From contig BDDC01000007.1 of NCBI GenBank assembly GCA_001662425.1, forward strand, positions 1 to 64,000: a stretch of 64,000 nucleotides of DNA, written 5' to 3'. The notes under the pieces are model-generated. The model was not told the DNA's origin. It did not search any database and worked only from the letters and a program-made list of their open reading frames with translations. Below, in pieces: positions 1-12,400 of this stretch. A program made the translations under genes and the position numbers. The stretch's first letter is position 1, and the number at the start of each line of letters is the position of its first letter. Origin of the DNA: Chlamydomonas sphaeroides. Its lineage: Eukaryota > Chlorophyta > Chlorophyceae > Chlamydomonadales > Chlamydomonadaceae.

Positions 1-1247
1 CAAGGGGGCGTGCACGTCGGAAGCTAGCGGCTGACCCCGAAGGGTTCCCCACCGCTGGGATGCTCCGGAAGTAGCTTGCATGGTGAAAGATACGGTGAGC
101 GACCACATGGCCTGGCGAACATGCCCAGGGGCAGTGAAGGCCGCATGGGCGCCGTACCATCTAGGCCGTGGCTATCTAGCAATCTTAAGGTGATCGCAAG
201 CGCAATAGCTGGTCCACATGTGCGGGGTGTCTCGTTTCTGTCTTGTGTCTGCGTACGTGGCATAGTCGTTAGCAAGCCCTTGCTGCAAAGGGCAAACCAT
301 AGCATAACTTGGTCGACAAAGGGCCCTTCGTTCTCTTAGTGGGCGGGGGTTTTAACGAGTCGGCGTGGCAACGGCGGTGGTTCCAGGCATGGCAATGCGA
401 ACGGGCACTCGAGGGCCGTCTGTAAGAACAAGGATGGGCATCCCGGGCGCGACCACGCAGCCTCGTGGCTGGGGCGAGGGGACGTCGTGCCATTGAGGTG
501 CTGGGCCACAGCGGGGGCTAGGGGACGGCGGCAGGTCGCTGGCCTAGCAATCAGACCCGGGCGCTGGGGCGCCCCTTCGAGAGGGACGGCTTACGGAACG
601 AGGAACGACACCAGCCAGCCCCTAAAGCGTTAATGCACGGCAGCAGCATGGCATCGTTACTGTATCCCGCAGACTCCACATGCATTGTGGCACACCTTCT
701 GTGTAGGAACTAATCCATCCGCAGCACCCCCAGCTCGCATCCCCATCGCAGCTAACTGCGGCCGCTGAAACCCATGTCGTCGTAATGCATCACCCACGAG
801 CGCCAGCCGCTCTACAGCAACGGGCAGCAGTGCGTGCCCAGGGCGCCCAGGCTACCCCACGCTCCCTCAATTATGATACCCCTATCCCTGCGGATCGCAG
901 AGCTCCTGCCCCCATCAAGTCTCCCGAAACACCGACACTAGCCAGCTAGGCCCCGCCGCCCTGCAATCGCATCATCCTGCCAGCCCGCCGCCGGGCCTGC
1001 GCTCCCCTGCACTAGTCGCGCCAGTCCGCGGCCGAAGGCTGGCCCGTGTTGCCGCCGCCTGCTGTCCGCGACTCCTTCACCTCCTTGACAGACCTGCGAC
1101 AGCGACACGGGCACGGCCAGGAGCCACATTAGTGCCCATCGGCCAAGCACCACCACCTCAAAGATCTGAGCCTGTCCGGCGGCGCTGGGCAACAATCACG
1201 AGTAATTTTTGTGCCCTGGCACGAGCACGGCGAAGGCGCCACGAGAC
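1..1247. other. Left-edge stretch with no gene recognised
   Basis: I see only short overlapping reading frames with no recognisable protein, no convincing exon chain and no RNA gene. The right part (about 940-1247) is presumably the 3' UTR of the minus-strand SVIP-like gene, or could hold one more small exon of it if the GTGAGT at its last codon is used as a donor. Confidence 0.4.
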
Positions 1248-2094
1248 TCACTTGTACGCTGCCTTGCCCACAGCGCTTGTCTCGAATTGTTGTTGCCGTG
1301 CCGCCGCCTGCACGTAGCAGCGCGCGGGGTGGGCACACGACCGGTCAAGACGGGCGCACGGAGTGGCGGCACAAGGCGCAGACTGGAGTGGGGATGGCGG
1401 ATGCGGCCTAGTGGGCTCGCATGGGCCCGAGGTTTGCGAGCCCCCTGGGGTGTGACATGAGAAGGTTTGCGCGTGTCTGCGGGTACGGGACTGTAGCCGG
1501 CCGGCCACGCAACATGCATCGCCTTGGGCGCGCGGCTGCCTCCTACACCAGTCTGTGGGCGAAAAGCTGGCGTATGTAGGGGGTATGCAACGGCCACAGC
1601 ATTGGGCCAGACGGCCAGTGGGCCCAGGGCAACACGGCCACGCCCCGCACGCCGCGAAGAAAGGTGACAGGCGACCGCCCATGATAGCGGCGTGATGTGG
1701 ATCGCCCATGCTCAGGTACAGGCTGCGGTCGATGTCCGCTGGGTGCCACGAGCGAGAGCGTAGCAGGTGTGGGCTGCTGAGACGGCAGGCTGGCACCTCG
1801 GTGAAGGGCGTGCCGGTGCCGCTGGCCCTCACCCGCTCCGCGGCAAGAAGCCGGGCCTCGCGGTCCTTCTCGGTCTCCGGGCCGCCCCCGCCACCACCTC
1901 CCCCAGTGGACCTGCAGGTGAGGGCAGGATGTGGAGGTGCGGTGAAGGTGCCTCCGTGTGCTGGTCCTGAGGTGCGTGTGCATAGCTGCCGCAGAAGCCC
2001 CGGCGGGCTAGCGATCGAGGCCTCACCCTCCCGAGAAATTATCATAACCTCCTTTAGGCTTATCGTCGCCGCAGCAGCTGAAGCAAGCGCCCAT
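1248..2094 (-). CDS. Small lipid-anchored SVIP-like protein
   Basis: Three exons join in frame (2027-2094, 1833-1911, 1248-1307) to give about 68 residues. The N-terminus MGACFSCCGDD combines a myristoylation-type Gly2 with Cys4, Cys7 and Cys8 that could be palmitoylated, so the protein is probably membrane-anchored. A Gly-rich linker leads to a charged helix containing EKDREARLLAAER and then QQQFETSAVGKAAYK. This layout resembles small VCP/p97-interacting protein (SVIP): a lipidated N-terminus followed by an Ala/Arg helix (VCP-interacting motif) and a conserved basic tail. The canonical terminal Arg of the p97-binding motif is not cleanly matched, so p97 binding is inference. The stop used here reads through a GTGAGT that could be a donor, in which case a further exon lies below 1200. 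FAP45 starts 486 bp away in the opposite direction. Confidence 0.55.
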
Positions 2095-2580
2095 CCTTTC
2101 GCGCGCAACACCGTCGTCGCGCAAGCAAACAGTGAGCCTCGAGGCTAGAATTTCAGTTGCGTCAGTTATGAGGTGTGCTAGTGGGCTGAAAGATTGGCTC
2201 CGGCGCGACAGCCCCGAAACGCGAAAGCAAGTGAGGGTTTGTGTATGGTCTGGCGTCAACACGCGCTGCAGCTCTGTTGGTTCTGACAGGTACTTTTCTC
2301 GTCTAGGTGCTGCAGTCAGCTAAACGGGGAGGATTCGCTTTGGACCTGCATGGGGGACAGTCTTCGAAGGCATTGTTTTGTTTTACCGTCAGCCATACCT
2401 GCACCAATTCTTTACGGCGGAACTCGCACCTACAATTACAACAACATTAAGCTTACAAACGTCTAGCACCACAGCACAAGCGCGCAACCAAACCCAACAA
2501 GCCCAACTAGCATAGTCCTGAGACCATTGGCCTGCCTTAAGTATTCTGTGCTCAGCACATAGCTGCGTGGGCCCTACGCG
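2095..2580. promoter_or_regulatory. Shared divergent promoter region
   Basis: A 486-bp stretch separates the start codons of the minus-strand SVIP-like gene and plus-strand FAP45, so both promoters must sit here. I see no clear TATA box or named element. The assignment rests only on the head-to-head geometry. Confidence 0.45.
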
Positions 2581-5483
2581 ATGCCTCCGCAGACCCCGCC
2601 CCGGACGGGGTGAGTGCGGGCAGCGTGCTCTGCGGCGCCCACGGCGAGGCAGCCAGGGCGATTCTAAGCTTTTCTCGTGTCGTTGCGCTGGACAGGTATC
2701 GTTCGGGCAAGGCAACCTTCGTCGATGAGTCCTTGTTCGGCAGCAGTAAACCTGCACGACCACAGGTGAGCATCACAGCCTCTGTCTAGAGGACTTTGCA
2801 GGCGGCGCATGCACTGCGCTGGTGCCTGGGTAGCTTTCGAAGCCCAAACCCATCCGTGTGCATGCCGCGGCCTTGAACCCCGCCGCAGACTGAGACGTTG
2901 GGAACGGACCCCGGGCAGTTGAAGCTCACGGCGGCGGCCCGCACCATCAGCCCCCGCGATCGGGATGTCGTGACGCTCACGAAAGGCGACTTGACACGCA
3001 TGCTCAAGGCCTCTCCCATCATGACCGCCGAGGACGTTGCCGCAGCCAAGCGCGAGGCGGACGCCAAGCGCGAGCAGCTACAAGCAGTGTCAAAGGCCCG
3101 CAAAGAGAAGATGATGAAGCTGGAGGAGGAGGCAAAGAAGCAGGCGCCGCCGACGGAGACGGAGATCCTGCAGCGGCAGCTCAATGACGCCACGCGCTCG
3201 CGCGCCACGCACCTGCTGCTGGAGCAGAAGGACCCCGTTAAGAACATGAACCAGATGATGCTGTACTCGAAATGCGTCACCATCCGTGACGCGCAAATCG
3301 AGGAAAAGAAGCAGATGCTGGCGGAGGAGGAGGAGGAGCAGCGGCGGCTCGACCTCATGATGGAGGTGCGGGGCGCCCTGTGTCGCGTGTGGCTGCTGGC
3401 TGGAATTGCTGCGGCTTCCCCATGGGGCATGGGCCAGGCAGCACAGTCCTAATGGCAGCAGCCGTGCCATTGGCATGGCCGCGTAGCGTGTGTAGACGAA
3501 GAACGGTAGCAGGCAGCAGCTCGGTGTAATTTGTAGCGCGCTGCATTGCGCAGGCCCAGGCATTGCGCTGGCTGCGCCGTGACATGAGCCCAGACATGTC
3601 TCGCACGGCACCTGCTGCCACGCGCCCAGCCCTTGCCAATTTCCGCCGGTGCGCCCGTCCCCATCCGCCCCCAGATCGAGCGCGTCAAGGCGCTGGAGCA
3701 GTATGAGACGCGCGAGCGGCAGCGCATGGACGAGCGGCGCAAGGGCGCGGCGGTGCTGGGCGAGCAGATCAAGGAGCGCGAGCGCGAGCGCATCCGGCAG
3801 GAGGAGCTGCGCGACCAGGAGCGGGTGGCCATGCTCAAGGAGATGGAGCGGCTCAAGGAGGAGGAGATGCAGGTGGGGACTGGGGAGACTCAGCCCGGTT
3901 GCTCTGAAGTGCGCGTGCGGGTGCTGGAGCCCAGCGCGTTGTGGCATGGGGTTGGGAAGTGCTGTTTGGGGTATGGGTTGGCTTGAGGAGAGATGCATCT
4001 TGGGGACGCCGTTGCGGCGTGCTGGGCTGCCGAAGGAAGCAAGGGCGTGTTGCACGCGGGGGCGGCGTGGGGACGTTACGCATGGGGCCAAGGCGCTGCG
4101 GCACTTTTGCCGAGGGGCTAAGTTGGCTGGGTTTGGCCGCTGCCAGGAAGCTGTGGGGCCGTTCCCGGGCGGCATCTTTGTGCGGGGTTAAACCTTTGGG
4201 GCTGCGGGAACTGACATCATCCCGTGTCCGTCGCGCAGGCGGCGATCGAGAAGAAGCTGGCCGCCAAGCTGCTGCTGGAGGAGGTGGCGACGGCCAACAC
4301 CGAGCAGATTAAGCGCAAGGAGCAGATGAAGGTCCGCGAGAAGGAGGAGGACCTCCGCATCGCCGACTACATCCTGCACAAGGAGATGCGAGAGCAGGTG
4401 TGCACTTGCATATGCGTGTGTGTTCATGCTCCTGTGAGGTTGGCGGGTGGGCAGTAGCGAACGGGCAAGGTGCCCGGGGAGCAACGGCATGGGCGGCGAG
4501 TGCAGCCGCAGAGCCAGCTGGGTTTGCGCTCGCCGCACGGGCTGACGCCTCCCCTGTGCGCCCCCGCCACCGACCCGCTCCCCCGCCAGGCTCTGGCTGC
4601 GGAGAAGGAGCGCATCGCCAAGGAAAAGGAGATGGAGACTGCGCGGTTGCGGGCCATGCAGGAGCGCGCCGCCGACAAGCAGGTGCGCCGCTGGGCCCCG
4701 CGCTCGTCTGACCTGGCTCCTGGCATATGCCCCGACCCGTAGAACTACGGCTCGTGGCTTCCGGGCACCCGGGTCCTTGTGATGTGCTGCATCTCTGAAC
4801 CCTGTCCGTGTGTGTTTTCTGTGCCTCTGCCCTCAGGCGGAGCTGGACGAGCTGCGCGCGCGGCGATACCAGGAGGCCAAGGAGCGCGAGTGGCGGCAGC
4901 GCGAGCGCGCCAACGCGGAGCGGCAGACGGCGATGCAGAGCGAGCTGGCGCAGGCGCGCACGGCGCAGCAGGCGTCCAAGACCAAGCAGAAGAGCGAGAT
5001 GGCCAAGCTGGAGCACGACGAGTTCATGCGCGTGCTGGACGTGAACCGCCAGAAAGAGTACGAGGACCTGCAGCAGGTGAGGGGAGGGAGGCAGCAGGCG
5101 CTGGGCGCGGATGGCAAGGGCCGCGGGAGGGGTTCTTGAGGCCCCAAGCGCCCTGGGTTCCAGACCGCAATGGTCCTCGCTGCCCCCATGGCCTATCGCT
5201 GATGCCCGTTGCCATCGTCCCTTGACCCCGTCAGACGGTGGCCGGCATGACGCTGAACGCCAAGTACAAGGAGGAGCTGCTGGCGCAGATCCAGGCCAAC
5301 GAGGAGCGGCGCCGGCGCGAGCGGCAGGCGTACCTGGAGGAGGGCGCGCGGCTGCGCGACGCGGCAGAGAAGGAGAAGCAGCTGCTGCTGCAGATCAAGG
5401 AGCGCAAGCTGGGCGAGCTGGAGGTGGCGGGCGTGCCGGGCAAGTATCGCGCCGAGCTCGAGAAGATGCGGATCCTGGGCTAA
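2581..5483 (+). CDS. FAP45: FAP45/CFAP45, axonemal microtubule inner protein
   Basis: Eight exons close one frame of 504 residues: 2581-2609, 2696-2765, 2889-3365, 3675-3872, 4239-4397, 4590-4682, 4837-5076 and 5235-5483. After the second exon every junction is phase 0. The N-terminal part contains YRSGKATFVDESLFG, followed by LTKGDLTRMLKASPIM. From about residue 65 nearly everything is charged helix rich in Glu, Arg, Lys and Gln, predicted coiled coil. Length and layout match CFAP45 (CCDC19/NESG1), about 500 residues in Chlamydomonas. Family knowledge: FAP45 lies inside the B-tubule of ciliary doublet microtubules, next to FAP52, and stabilises the wall. The ATG at 2581 is chosen because exon 1 ends at a GTGAGT donor that keeps frame into the recognisable exon 2. 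Confidence 0.93.
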
Positions 5484-6499
5484 CGCGGAGACGTGTACGG
5501 GTCCGGGCGGTGGGTGGGTGGGTGGTGGGTCTGCCGTATGGGCACAGACGGAGCCTTTGGACCTAGACGCGCAGCATGCTGGACGCAGAGGTAGGACGCT
5601 TAGGTAGGGCAGGTGCAGGATGATCTGACGCCGCATGACCTCTAGGTAGGACCTTAGGTAGGCACTAGGCAGGTGCAATCGGGCGACGCGAGCGGCATAT
5701 CGCGACCTGATGTCGGTGATCAAGCAACAGCGAAGTGGACTTCGAGTGTATGGCTCCGCGCACGTGGGCGCTGTGAGCGCGCCTTGGCGGTGGGGTTGAT
5801 GTTTGGCTTTGTGGTGCGGGCATGTGGTGCGCAAGAAGTGTGGGAAGTCCATGCCCGGCTTGCAAAGTCTTCCATATGGGCTATTGGCACTATTGCAGCA
5901 TGTAGCGCATTCATTGCGGAGGATGTTATACCTTGGCAAGGGGGCTTGGCGGGTTGCGCAAGCGTGATAGGGTATTGGCACGCCAGCACGCGTCGACCTC
6001 ACATGCCAGCCTCTTCCAGATCTTGGACAGTAGGTTGTCCTTTCATCTATTACGTCAGGGGTCTGACTGCACTAAGCGACTTGGGCTGTTCGTCGCAAAG
6101 CGAACCTCGCCGTGCGTGAGCGCGCCACTTTCAAACACGTGAAGCTCCCGAACCTTCATTAGACGTGCCCAATTGGTATCATAAACACAAGCCACTTCTA
6201 GGGTCTTGACCGCCGTCGTGAGCGGCAATCAGACTTGCGCGCAGGACAGCGCGGGACATCCGACGCTACGCCAATGGCGTGAATTGCTGCTCAACTGCGC
6301 GCCTTGGCAACTGCCAGCCAGCAGCGACATTCCGGCGGGTGGAGTGCGTGGCGAAGCCAACCATGGCTGCGGTCGCGAGCCCTCAGTGGTCGACCAGCAG
6401 GGCAGTACACCTGGCAGAGCATTGCTCGCCAATCTGACGCAACTCCAGGTGCAGCCTTAGGCACCAAGAGGTCCCCTGAGTGGGACGCCGTCGACGCGC
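5484..6499. other. Intergenic: FAP45 3' UTR and CMTR2 5' region
   Basis: No exon chain or RNA gene is visible. There are degenerate direct copies of a GTAGG(A/C)-type motif around 5590-5670. A clear TGTAA signal for FAP45 was not found here. An upstream non-coding or short coding exon of the following methyltransferase gene cannot be excluded. Confidence 0.4.
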
Positions 6500-9400
6500 A
6501 TGCGCATGCCCGGGCCTCCTCGGCGGAGCGGCCCCAGCCCTGGTGGCGGTTGCGGCAGCAATGGTCGCGAGGACACAGTCCAGTTCCAGCAGTACTGGCA
6601 GCGCGCGGAGGCGCTGCTGTCGGACCGCGAACGGGTCATCGACACGTCGGGGTGTGCGCTGCCGCCCGTGTCGGCCCTCTTCAGCAGCCCCGCCTGGGAG
6701 CTGCCCGGCGCCGCGCCCCACCGCGCCTCGCTGAACGAGGTCAAGGGACTGCTCGACGACCTAGACAACACGGAGTGGGATAAGAGCGCCCAACGTACGT
6801 GCGGCAGCTACCGTGCACGCACCCATCCACCGCGCAGTCGGCCACCCAGGACCCCCCACCCCACCCCACCCTGCCCCGCACCCCGCACCCGGCCCCACGG
6901 GCTCACACCGGAAGCCTGACTTGACCCTTGGCCACTCCTCCCGTACCCCGAGTCCTCCTCCTACGGCACGTACGCGCTCTGCCCACGTAACACCTCCGCC
7001 CCTCCCGGCACCCTCACACCCCCGCAGTTACCAACTATGCGGAGCTGGTTCGCCGCGACCTGCGCAAGCAGTACGGCGTGGAGCTGGCCACCGTGGCCTG
7101 GGCCAAGATGTACGAGATGCTCACCCGCTGGGAGCTGCTGGGCCCTCCGCCGCCGCGCAGCTCCAAGTCCGGCCAGCCACCGGGCCAAGGGCCGGTGCGG
7201 CCGTCCGGCCAGGACAGCTGGCGGTCCGGCCGCGACAGCAGCCCGGACTACGCGCAGCCCGGACCGGAGTCCGGCGTTGCGGTCGCTGCGGCGGCGGGCG
7301 GCGGTGACGGGCCGCTGCTGACTGTGCATATATGCGAGGCGCCCGGCGGCTTTGTGGCGGCGACCAACCACTACCTGCGCACGCAGCGGCAGGGGGCGCG
7401 GTGGGAGTGGCTGGCGCTGTCGCTCAACCCCTACTATGGCGGCAACGGTGAGATGCACTGGCCCCGGGCGCTGCAGCCCCAAGGGTGGTGCAGGGGGGCA
7501 GCCGCTCCGTGGCTTGGGCTCAGGCGTTGTCATCGCAGAGCCCTGCCCTGCCAGGTCTCGAAGCGTCGCGGATGTCGCCGTGGAGCTGCTGCCACGGAGG
7601 AACCCGCTAGGCCGTAGTCCCTGTACCGATGTCAAAGCCTCTCCAGGACCTGCGGGACTCATTACTCATGTACACTTAGGTCAGGTTGCAGCCAGCTGAG
7701 TCGAGCTCCTCGGCCGCTGCCACACCATGCCACCCCACAGACCAGTTTGCCATGGTGGATGACGACGCCTTCATGCGGGCCACCCTGGGCCACTGGTGCT
7801 TTGGGGCCGACGACAGCGGCGACATCCGGCGGCGCCACAACATCACCGCGCTCTGGGCCGAGGCGCGCCGCCGCGCCGCGGCCGCGGGCGTGCCCGGCGG
7901 CGGCGCGGCGCTGGTCACGGCGGACGGCGCCATCGACGCCTCCATGGTGCCCGCGGCGCAGGTGTGCCATGGCGCCCCCTGGAGTCCCCTGCAGTTTGTA
8001 AAGGTGTAGTAGGCCCCCTCCCTCGTGTGTCGGCCGTCCGGGGTGTGCAGGAGCCACCATCTTTTTACAATCCCACCCCAAACCACAACCCGGGCACAGG
8101 AGCTGGTCAACGCCTCGCTGCACTACTGCGAGCTGGTGGCGGCGCTGGGCCTGCTGTCGCCCGGCGGCTGCCTGGTGCTCAAGGGCTTTGCGCTGCTGGA
8201 GCACAGCTCGCTGGGGCTGCTGGCGCTGGCGGGCGCCTGCTTCTCCAGCCTGCGGGTGGTCAAGCCCGCCACCAGCAAGGCGGCCAACAGCGAGGTGTAC
8301 CTGGTGGCGAGCGGCTTCAGGGGGCCGCTGCCGGCGGACCTGATGGAGGCGCTGCTGGAGCGCTGCGGCGAGGACGTGTTCGAGGCGGGGTGAGGCTTTG
8401 GGGGCCGGCATCGGGGTTTGCTGGGCCTGAGGTCGTGGCACTCGCAACCCGATCGCCGGGCTGGGTGAGGCGGGTTGCCGGTGATCACCGGAGGCGACCC
8501 AGACCCCTGGCAGCCGTGGTGCCGTGGCCGCACGCCGGCAACTGCCTGCGCTGCCTGCTGCCCGCTACCCACGCATCCGCTCCGCAGCGCGCTGCTGCCG
8601 CTGGAGCTGCTGCCCGCGCCCTTCCTGGACTCGGCGCTCGCCGCCGCCGCGCACTTTGCCGCCACCACCGCCGGCGCCATCCGCGACACGCTGGCGCTGT
8701 CGGGGCTGCCGGGGGGCGGCCCCACCGCCCTGGCGCTGCGTCGCGTCAAGGAGCGCTTCGCGGTGGAGTGGGCGGCGCGGCTGGGGCTGCGGCGGCTGGA
8801 CCGGCGGCTCTTTGTGGCTCCGCACGAGGCCATTGATGGCAGCAACAACAGCACTAGGTGGGACTCAATGGGGGCACCTGCTGGGCTGTGGCCGCCCTGC
8901 TCCTGGAGTGCTGAAGCTGCCCGGCGTGCTGGGGATGGCAGTTGTACTGGGAATCTGGCCGAGCTGCGCGTGCCTGTCTTCTCGTTGCCTGCCGCCGCAG
9001 TAACGTCCTGGGTCGGCGGCGCGAGCTGCTGGGCACGCTGCAGGAGCGGCAGGAGCAGTACCGCCGCCGCCGCCATGACCTGGGCCTAGACGGCGGCGCG
9101 CTGGCAGCGGCCGCCGCGCTGACGGCGCCGTTGGGTAGCAGCGCCGGCAGCAGCGGCTGGGGCGGCCCCAGCCTGGGAACCAGCTACGGCGCTGGCGGAC
9201 CCAGCCTCGGCAGCAGCCCGGGTGGGCTGCTGGGATACGGCTTTGGTGGCGTGGGCCTTAGCCCTGGCGGCCGGCTGAGCGCCAGCGCAGGCGCCGCGCG
9301 CTTCGGCCTGTCCGCACCAGCCGGCGGCAGCGAGGTCGGCCGGTGGCGGCCGCCGTCGGCGGCGGAGCGGCGCGTCGCCATCGAAGCTGTGGTGGAGGCG

Positions 9401-12400
9401 GAGGCGGAGGAGGGCATCGGCGAGGGTGCTGGGTTGGGCGTGTCGGCGGCGGTGGCCAAGATGATGGCCAACATGGGCTACGTGGAAGGTTCGGGACTTG
9501 GACGCCAGCGGCAGGGCATCGCGCAGCCGCTGGCGGCGGTCGGCAACGCGGGCCGTGCGGGCCTGGGGCTGGGCTCGGCCGGCGGCGCAGGCCTAGGCCT
9601 CGGCCTGGGAATGGGCTTGGGCTTGGGCTTCGGAGCCAGCGATGGTGCAGACGACGACGGCGGCGCGGAAAGCGACGAAGAGGATGACGAGGAAGAGGTT
9701 CTCGAGGTGGAAGAGAGCGAAGAAGAGGTGGAGCAAGGCTCCGGCGCCGGCATTGGCGGACTGGGCCTCGGGCTGGGCCTTGGACCCTGCTCTGGGCGGG
9801 GCTTTGGCACGGCCGGCGGCGGCGGCGGAGGCGCAGGCCTGGGCTGGCCTGGCGGCGGTGACGGCGGCGACGAAGACGCGAGCCCGCGGCGCGGCGGCCT
9901 TGACTTTGACGCCGCTGCCACTGCTGATTACTCTCCGGATGCGTCCACAAGTGGGGCCGCAGACTGCAGCAGCAACGGCGGCGGCGGAATGCGCCGCCGC
10001 CGCGGTGGCCTGCCGCGGCTGCCCGCCGCTGTCTGGGCGCCTGCACCCGACGCTGAGCTGCTGCTAAACGACCAGCCGCTGACGGCGGAGGAGGTCGCGG
10101 GCTGGGCCGCCGCCGCCGCGGCGGGCGGCCCCGCCACCGACGGCCCCGCCGGCGAAGCCGGCGGTAGCGGCGCCGGAGCGGCCGCCGCGGCGGCGGGCCC
10201 GTGGGTCGGCGCCAGCCTGGGCCGCCAGGCCACTCCAGCCAAGCTCATCAAGAGCAAGCTGGTGGTGGACGATCATGTGCTGGTGGCGCTGCGGCGGGCG
10301 CGGGAGGCGTACCGAGCAGCCGCCGCCGCGCCCTCTGCGCCGCCGTCTGGCAGCGATGGCGGCAGTGGCCAGGACGAGCCATCGGCGCCGCAGCCCGGCG
10401 CAGCGGCGGTGGCGGAGGTCCCGGGTCTGTGCCGGCACTGCGGGCCGCATTGCGTGGCGCCGCGGGCGCTGCGTTCGGGGGCGGCGGGGCGGCCCTTCTG
10501 GAAGCTGGCCTCGTTGGACGCGGCGCTAGGGCTGCTGGCGCGGGCCGCCGACACCGCGGCTGCCGGCGGCGGCGGCGCTTCTGCTGCGGCGAAAGCGGCG
10601 GCCGACGCCGTGTCAGGTGGCGGCGGCGGATCCCAGCCGGCGCCGTGGGCTCTCGACCTGTCGCTCGTTGGCACGGGCGTGGCAGAGTACCTGCTGATGG
10701 GCCCTCACGCAACGTGTGAGGCTGGGGTAGGGACATGCCGCAAGGCCCGGGAGCGGGAGGGCCGGCCGCAACCGGTGGCCGACGGCGCGTGCGACCGGCG
10801 CGCCGCACGGCGGGTGACTCGGAGCCCCTGCACCGGCGACGGCAGCGGCAGCGACAGCGGCAGCAGCAGCGGGAGTGGCGACGAGGGCGGCGGCAAAGAG
10901 GCAACCGGGCGCGGAGGCGAGGAGGTGGACGCTGGCTCGTCGGCTGCTGTCGCCAGTCCCGCCTGGCGGCTGGCCGTAATGGACACCCCGGCTTTGGCCG
11001 CCTACGCCGCCTCGCTGCCGCCGGGCCTGGCCAGCCGCGTCGCGGTGCTGCCGGCGCCGGCGCCGCTGCCCGCTGCCGCCACCGCGCCGCAGCAGCCGCC
11101 AGCGCCGCTGCCCGCTGCGGCGGCGGCTGAAGTGCTGTGGTTCTTCAGGCCTGACTCCTGCCGAGCCCTTGCGGATGCAGTCACCGCCGCCGCTGGCGGC
11201 GCCGCCGCCGTCTCTGCTCCCAGCCCAGCGGCTGATGGCTGCGCCGCCGCGGCCACCGAGCCGGGCTCATGCTCGGCGGCTGCACCGGCCGCCGCCATCC
11301 CCGACAGCGCCAGCAGCGACCCCAACCTCGACCCCAGCCCCGCGTCCTGCTCGGGCCCTGCCGCCCTCACCTCCACTTCCAGCCCCGCCCACCCCGCCCT
11401 TGACGCCGCCGGCCCGGGCCGCATTTCCCTGGTGGTCGGCGACCTGCGGCGCCCCTCGTCCTGGTGCTGTGGCCACCCCGCCTCGGCGCTGGGCCCGCTG
11501 GAGGCCGAGTACGACGTGGGCTTCAGGGCGCGCCTGCTGTGGGAGGCTGCGGCGGCGCTGTCCTGCCTGGCGCCCGGCGGCTGCTGCGTGCTGCGACTGG
11601 GCGACACGCTCACCATGTTTAGCGCCAGCGTGCTGTACGTGCTGCACCGCAGGTGAGGGGCTGTGGAGTTGGGGATGGGGATGGGGATGGGGATGGGGAT
11701 GGGGATGGGGATGGGGATGGGGATGGGAAGGGGGATGAGGATGAGGATGGGGATGGGGATGGGGATGGGGATGGGGATGGGGATGGGGATGGGGATGGGG
11801 ATGGGGATGGGGATGGGCGCTGGCTGGCTTGGGGCCAGGAGGGTCACACGCCATCGCCCAATGCCCGCTCCTGCCGCCCGCAGCTTCGCCCAGCTGGCCC
11901 TGCTCAAGCCCTTTGCCAGCTGCGCCGCCTCGCCCGAGCGCTTCCTGGTGGGTCTGGGCCGCCTGCCCGACGGCGGCACAGGTGCGGGCCAGCTGCTGGC
12001 GGGGCTGGCCACGGTGCTGGACCTGGAGGCGGCGGACCTGCTGGCGCCGCCGCCGCCGCCGCCGCTGGCACCGTTGCCGGCCGGACCGGCGCTGCCACCG
12101 GAAGGGCCGGCACCGGAAGAGCCGGCAACCGCGGCGTCGGCACACGCGTCACCGGCACCAGCGAGGCAGGACAGGCCGGCGTCGCCGTTGGCGGGAGCGG
12201 AGCAGGCGGGAGAGGAGCTGGCGGGAGAGGAGCTGGCGGGAGCGAAGCTGGCGGGAGCGGAGCTGCCGCCTCAGGCGGAGACCGAGCAGCGGCTAAGGCC
12301 GGCGCCACAGCAGGGGGCGGAGAGGGAGGCGGAGGGGGAGCGCGGAACCCGGTGCGTGAGCCTGGCCACTGACCAGCCACCTGGCACTCCGCGCCACGCG

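Noticed and set aside
9258..10904. Several long minus-strand Arg/Pro-rich frames opposite CMTR2 exon 6
   Set aside because: High GC leaves few stops in antisense frames; the plus strand carries the G-patch and methyltransferase motifs in one frame.
11671..11817. Telomere-like repeat
   Set aside because: The unit is GGGGAT, not the Chlamydomonas TTTTAGGG or plant TTTAGGG telomere unit, and it lies inside an intron.
11002..12145. Minus-strand frames with long His-Pro or Ile-Pro repeats
   Set aside because: They are the reverse translation of the GGGGAT array and flanking CMTR2 exons; no independent exon structure or homology.
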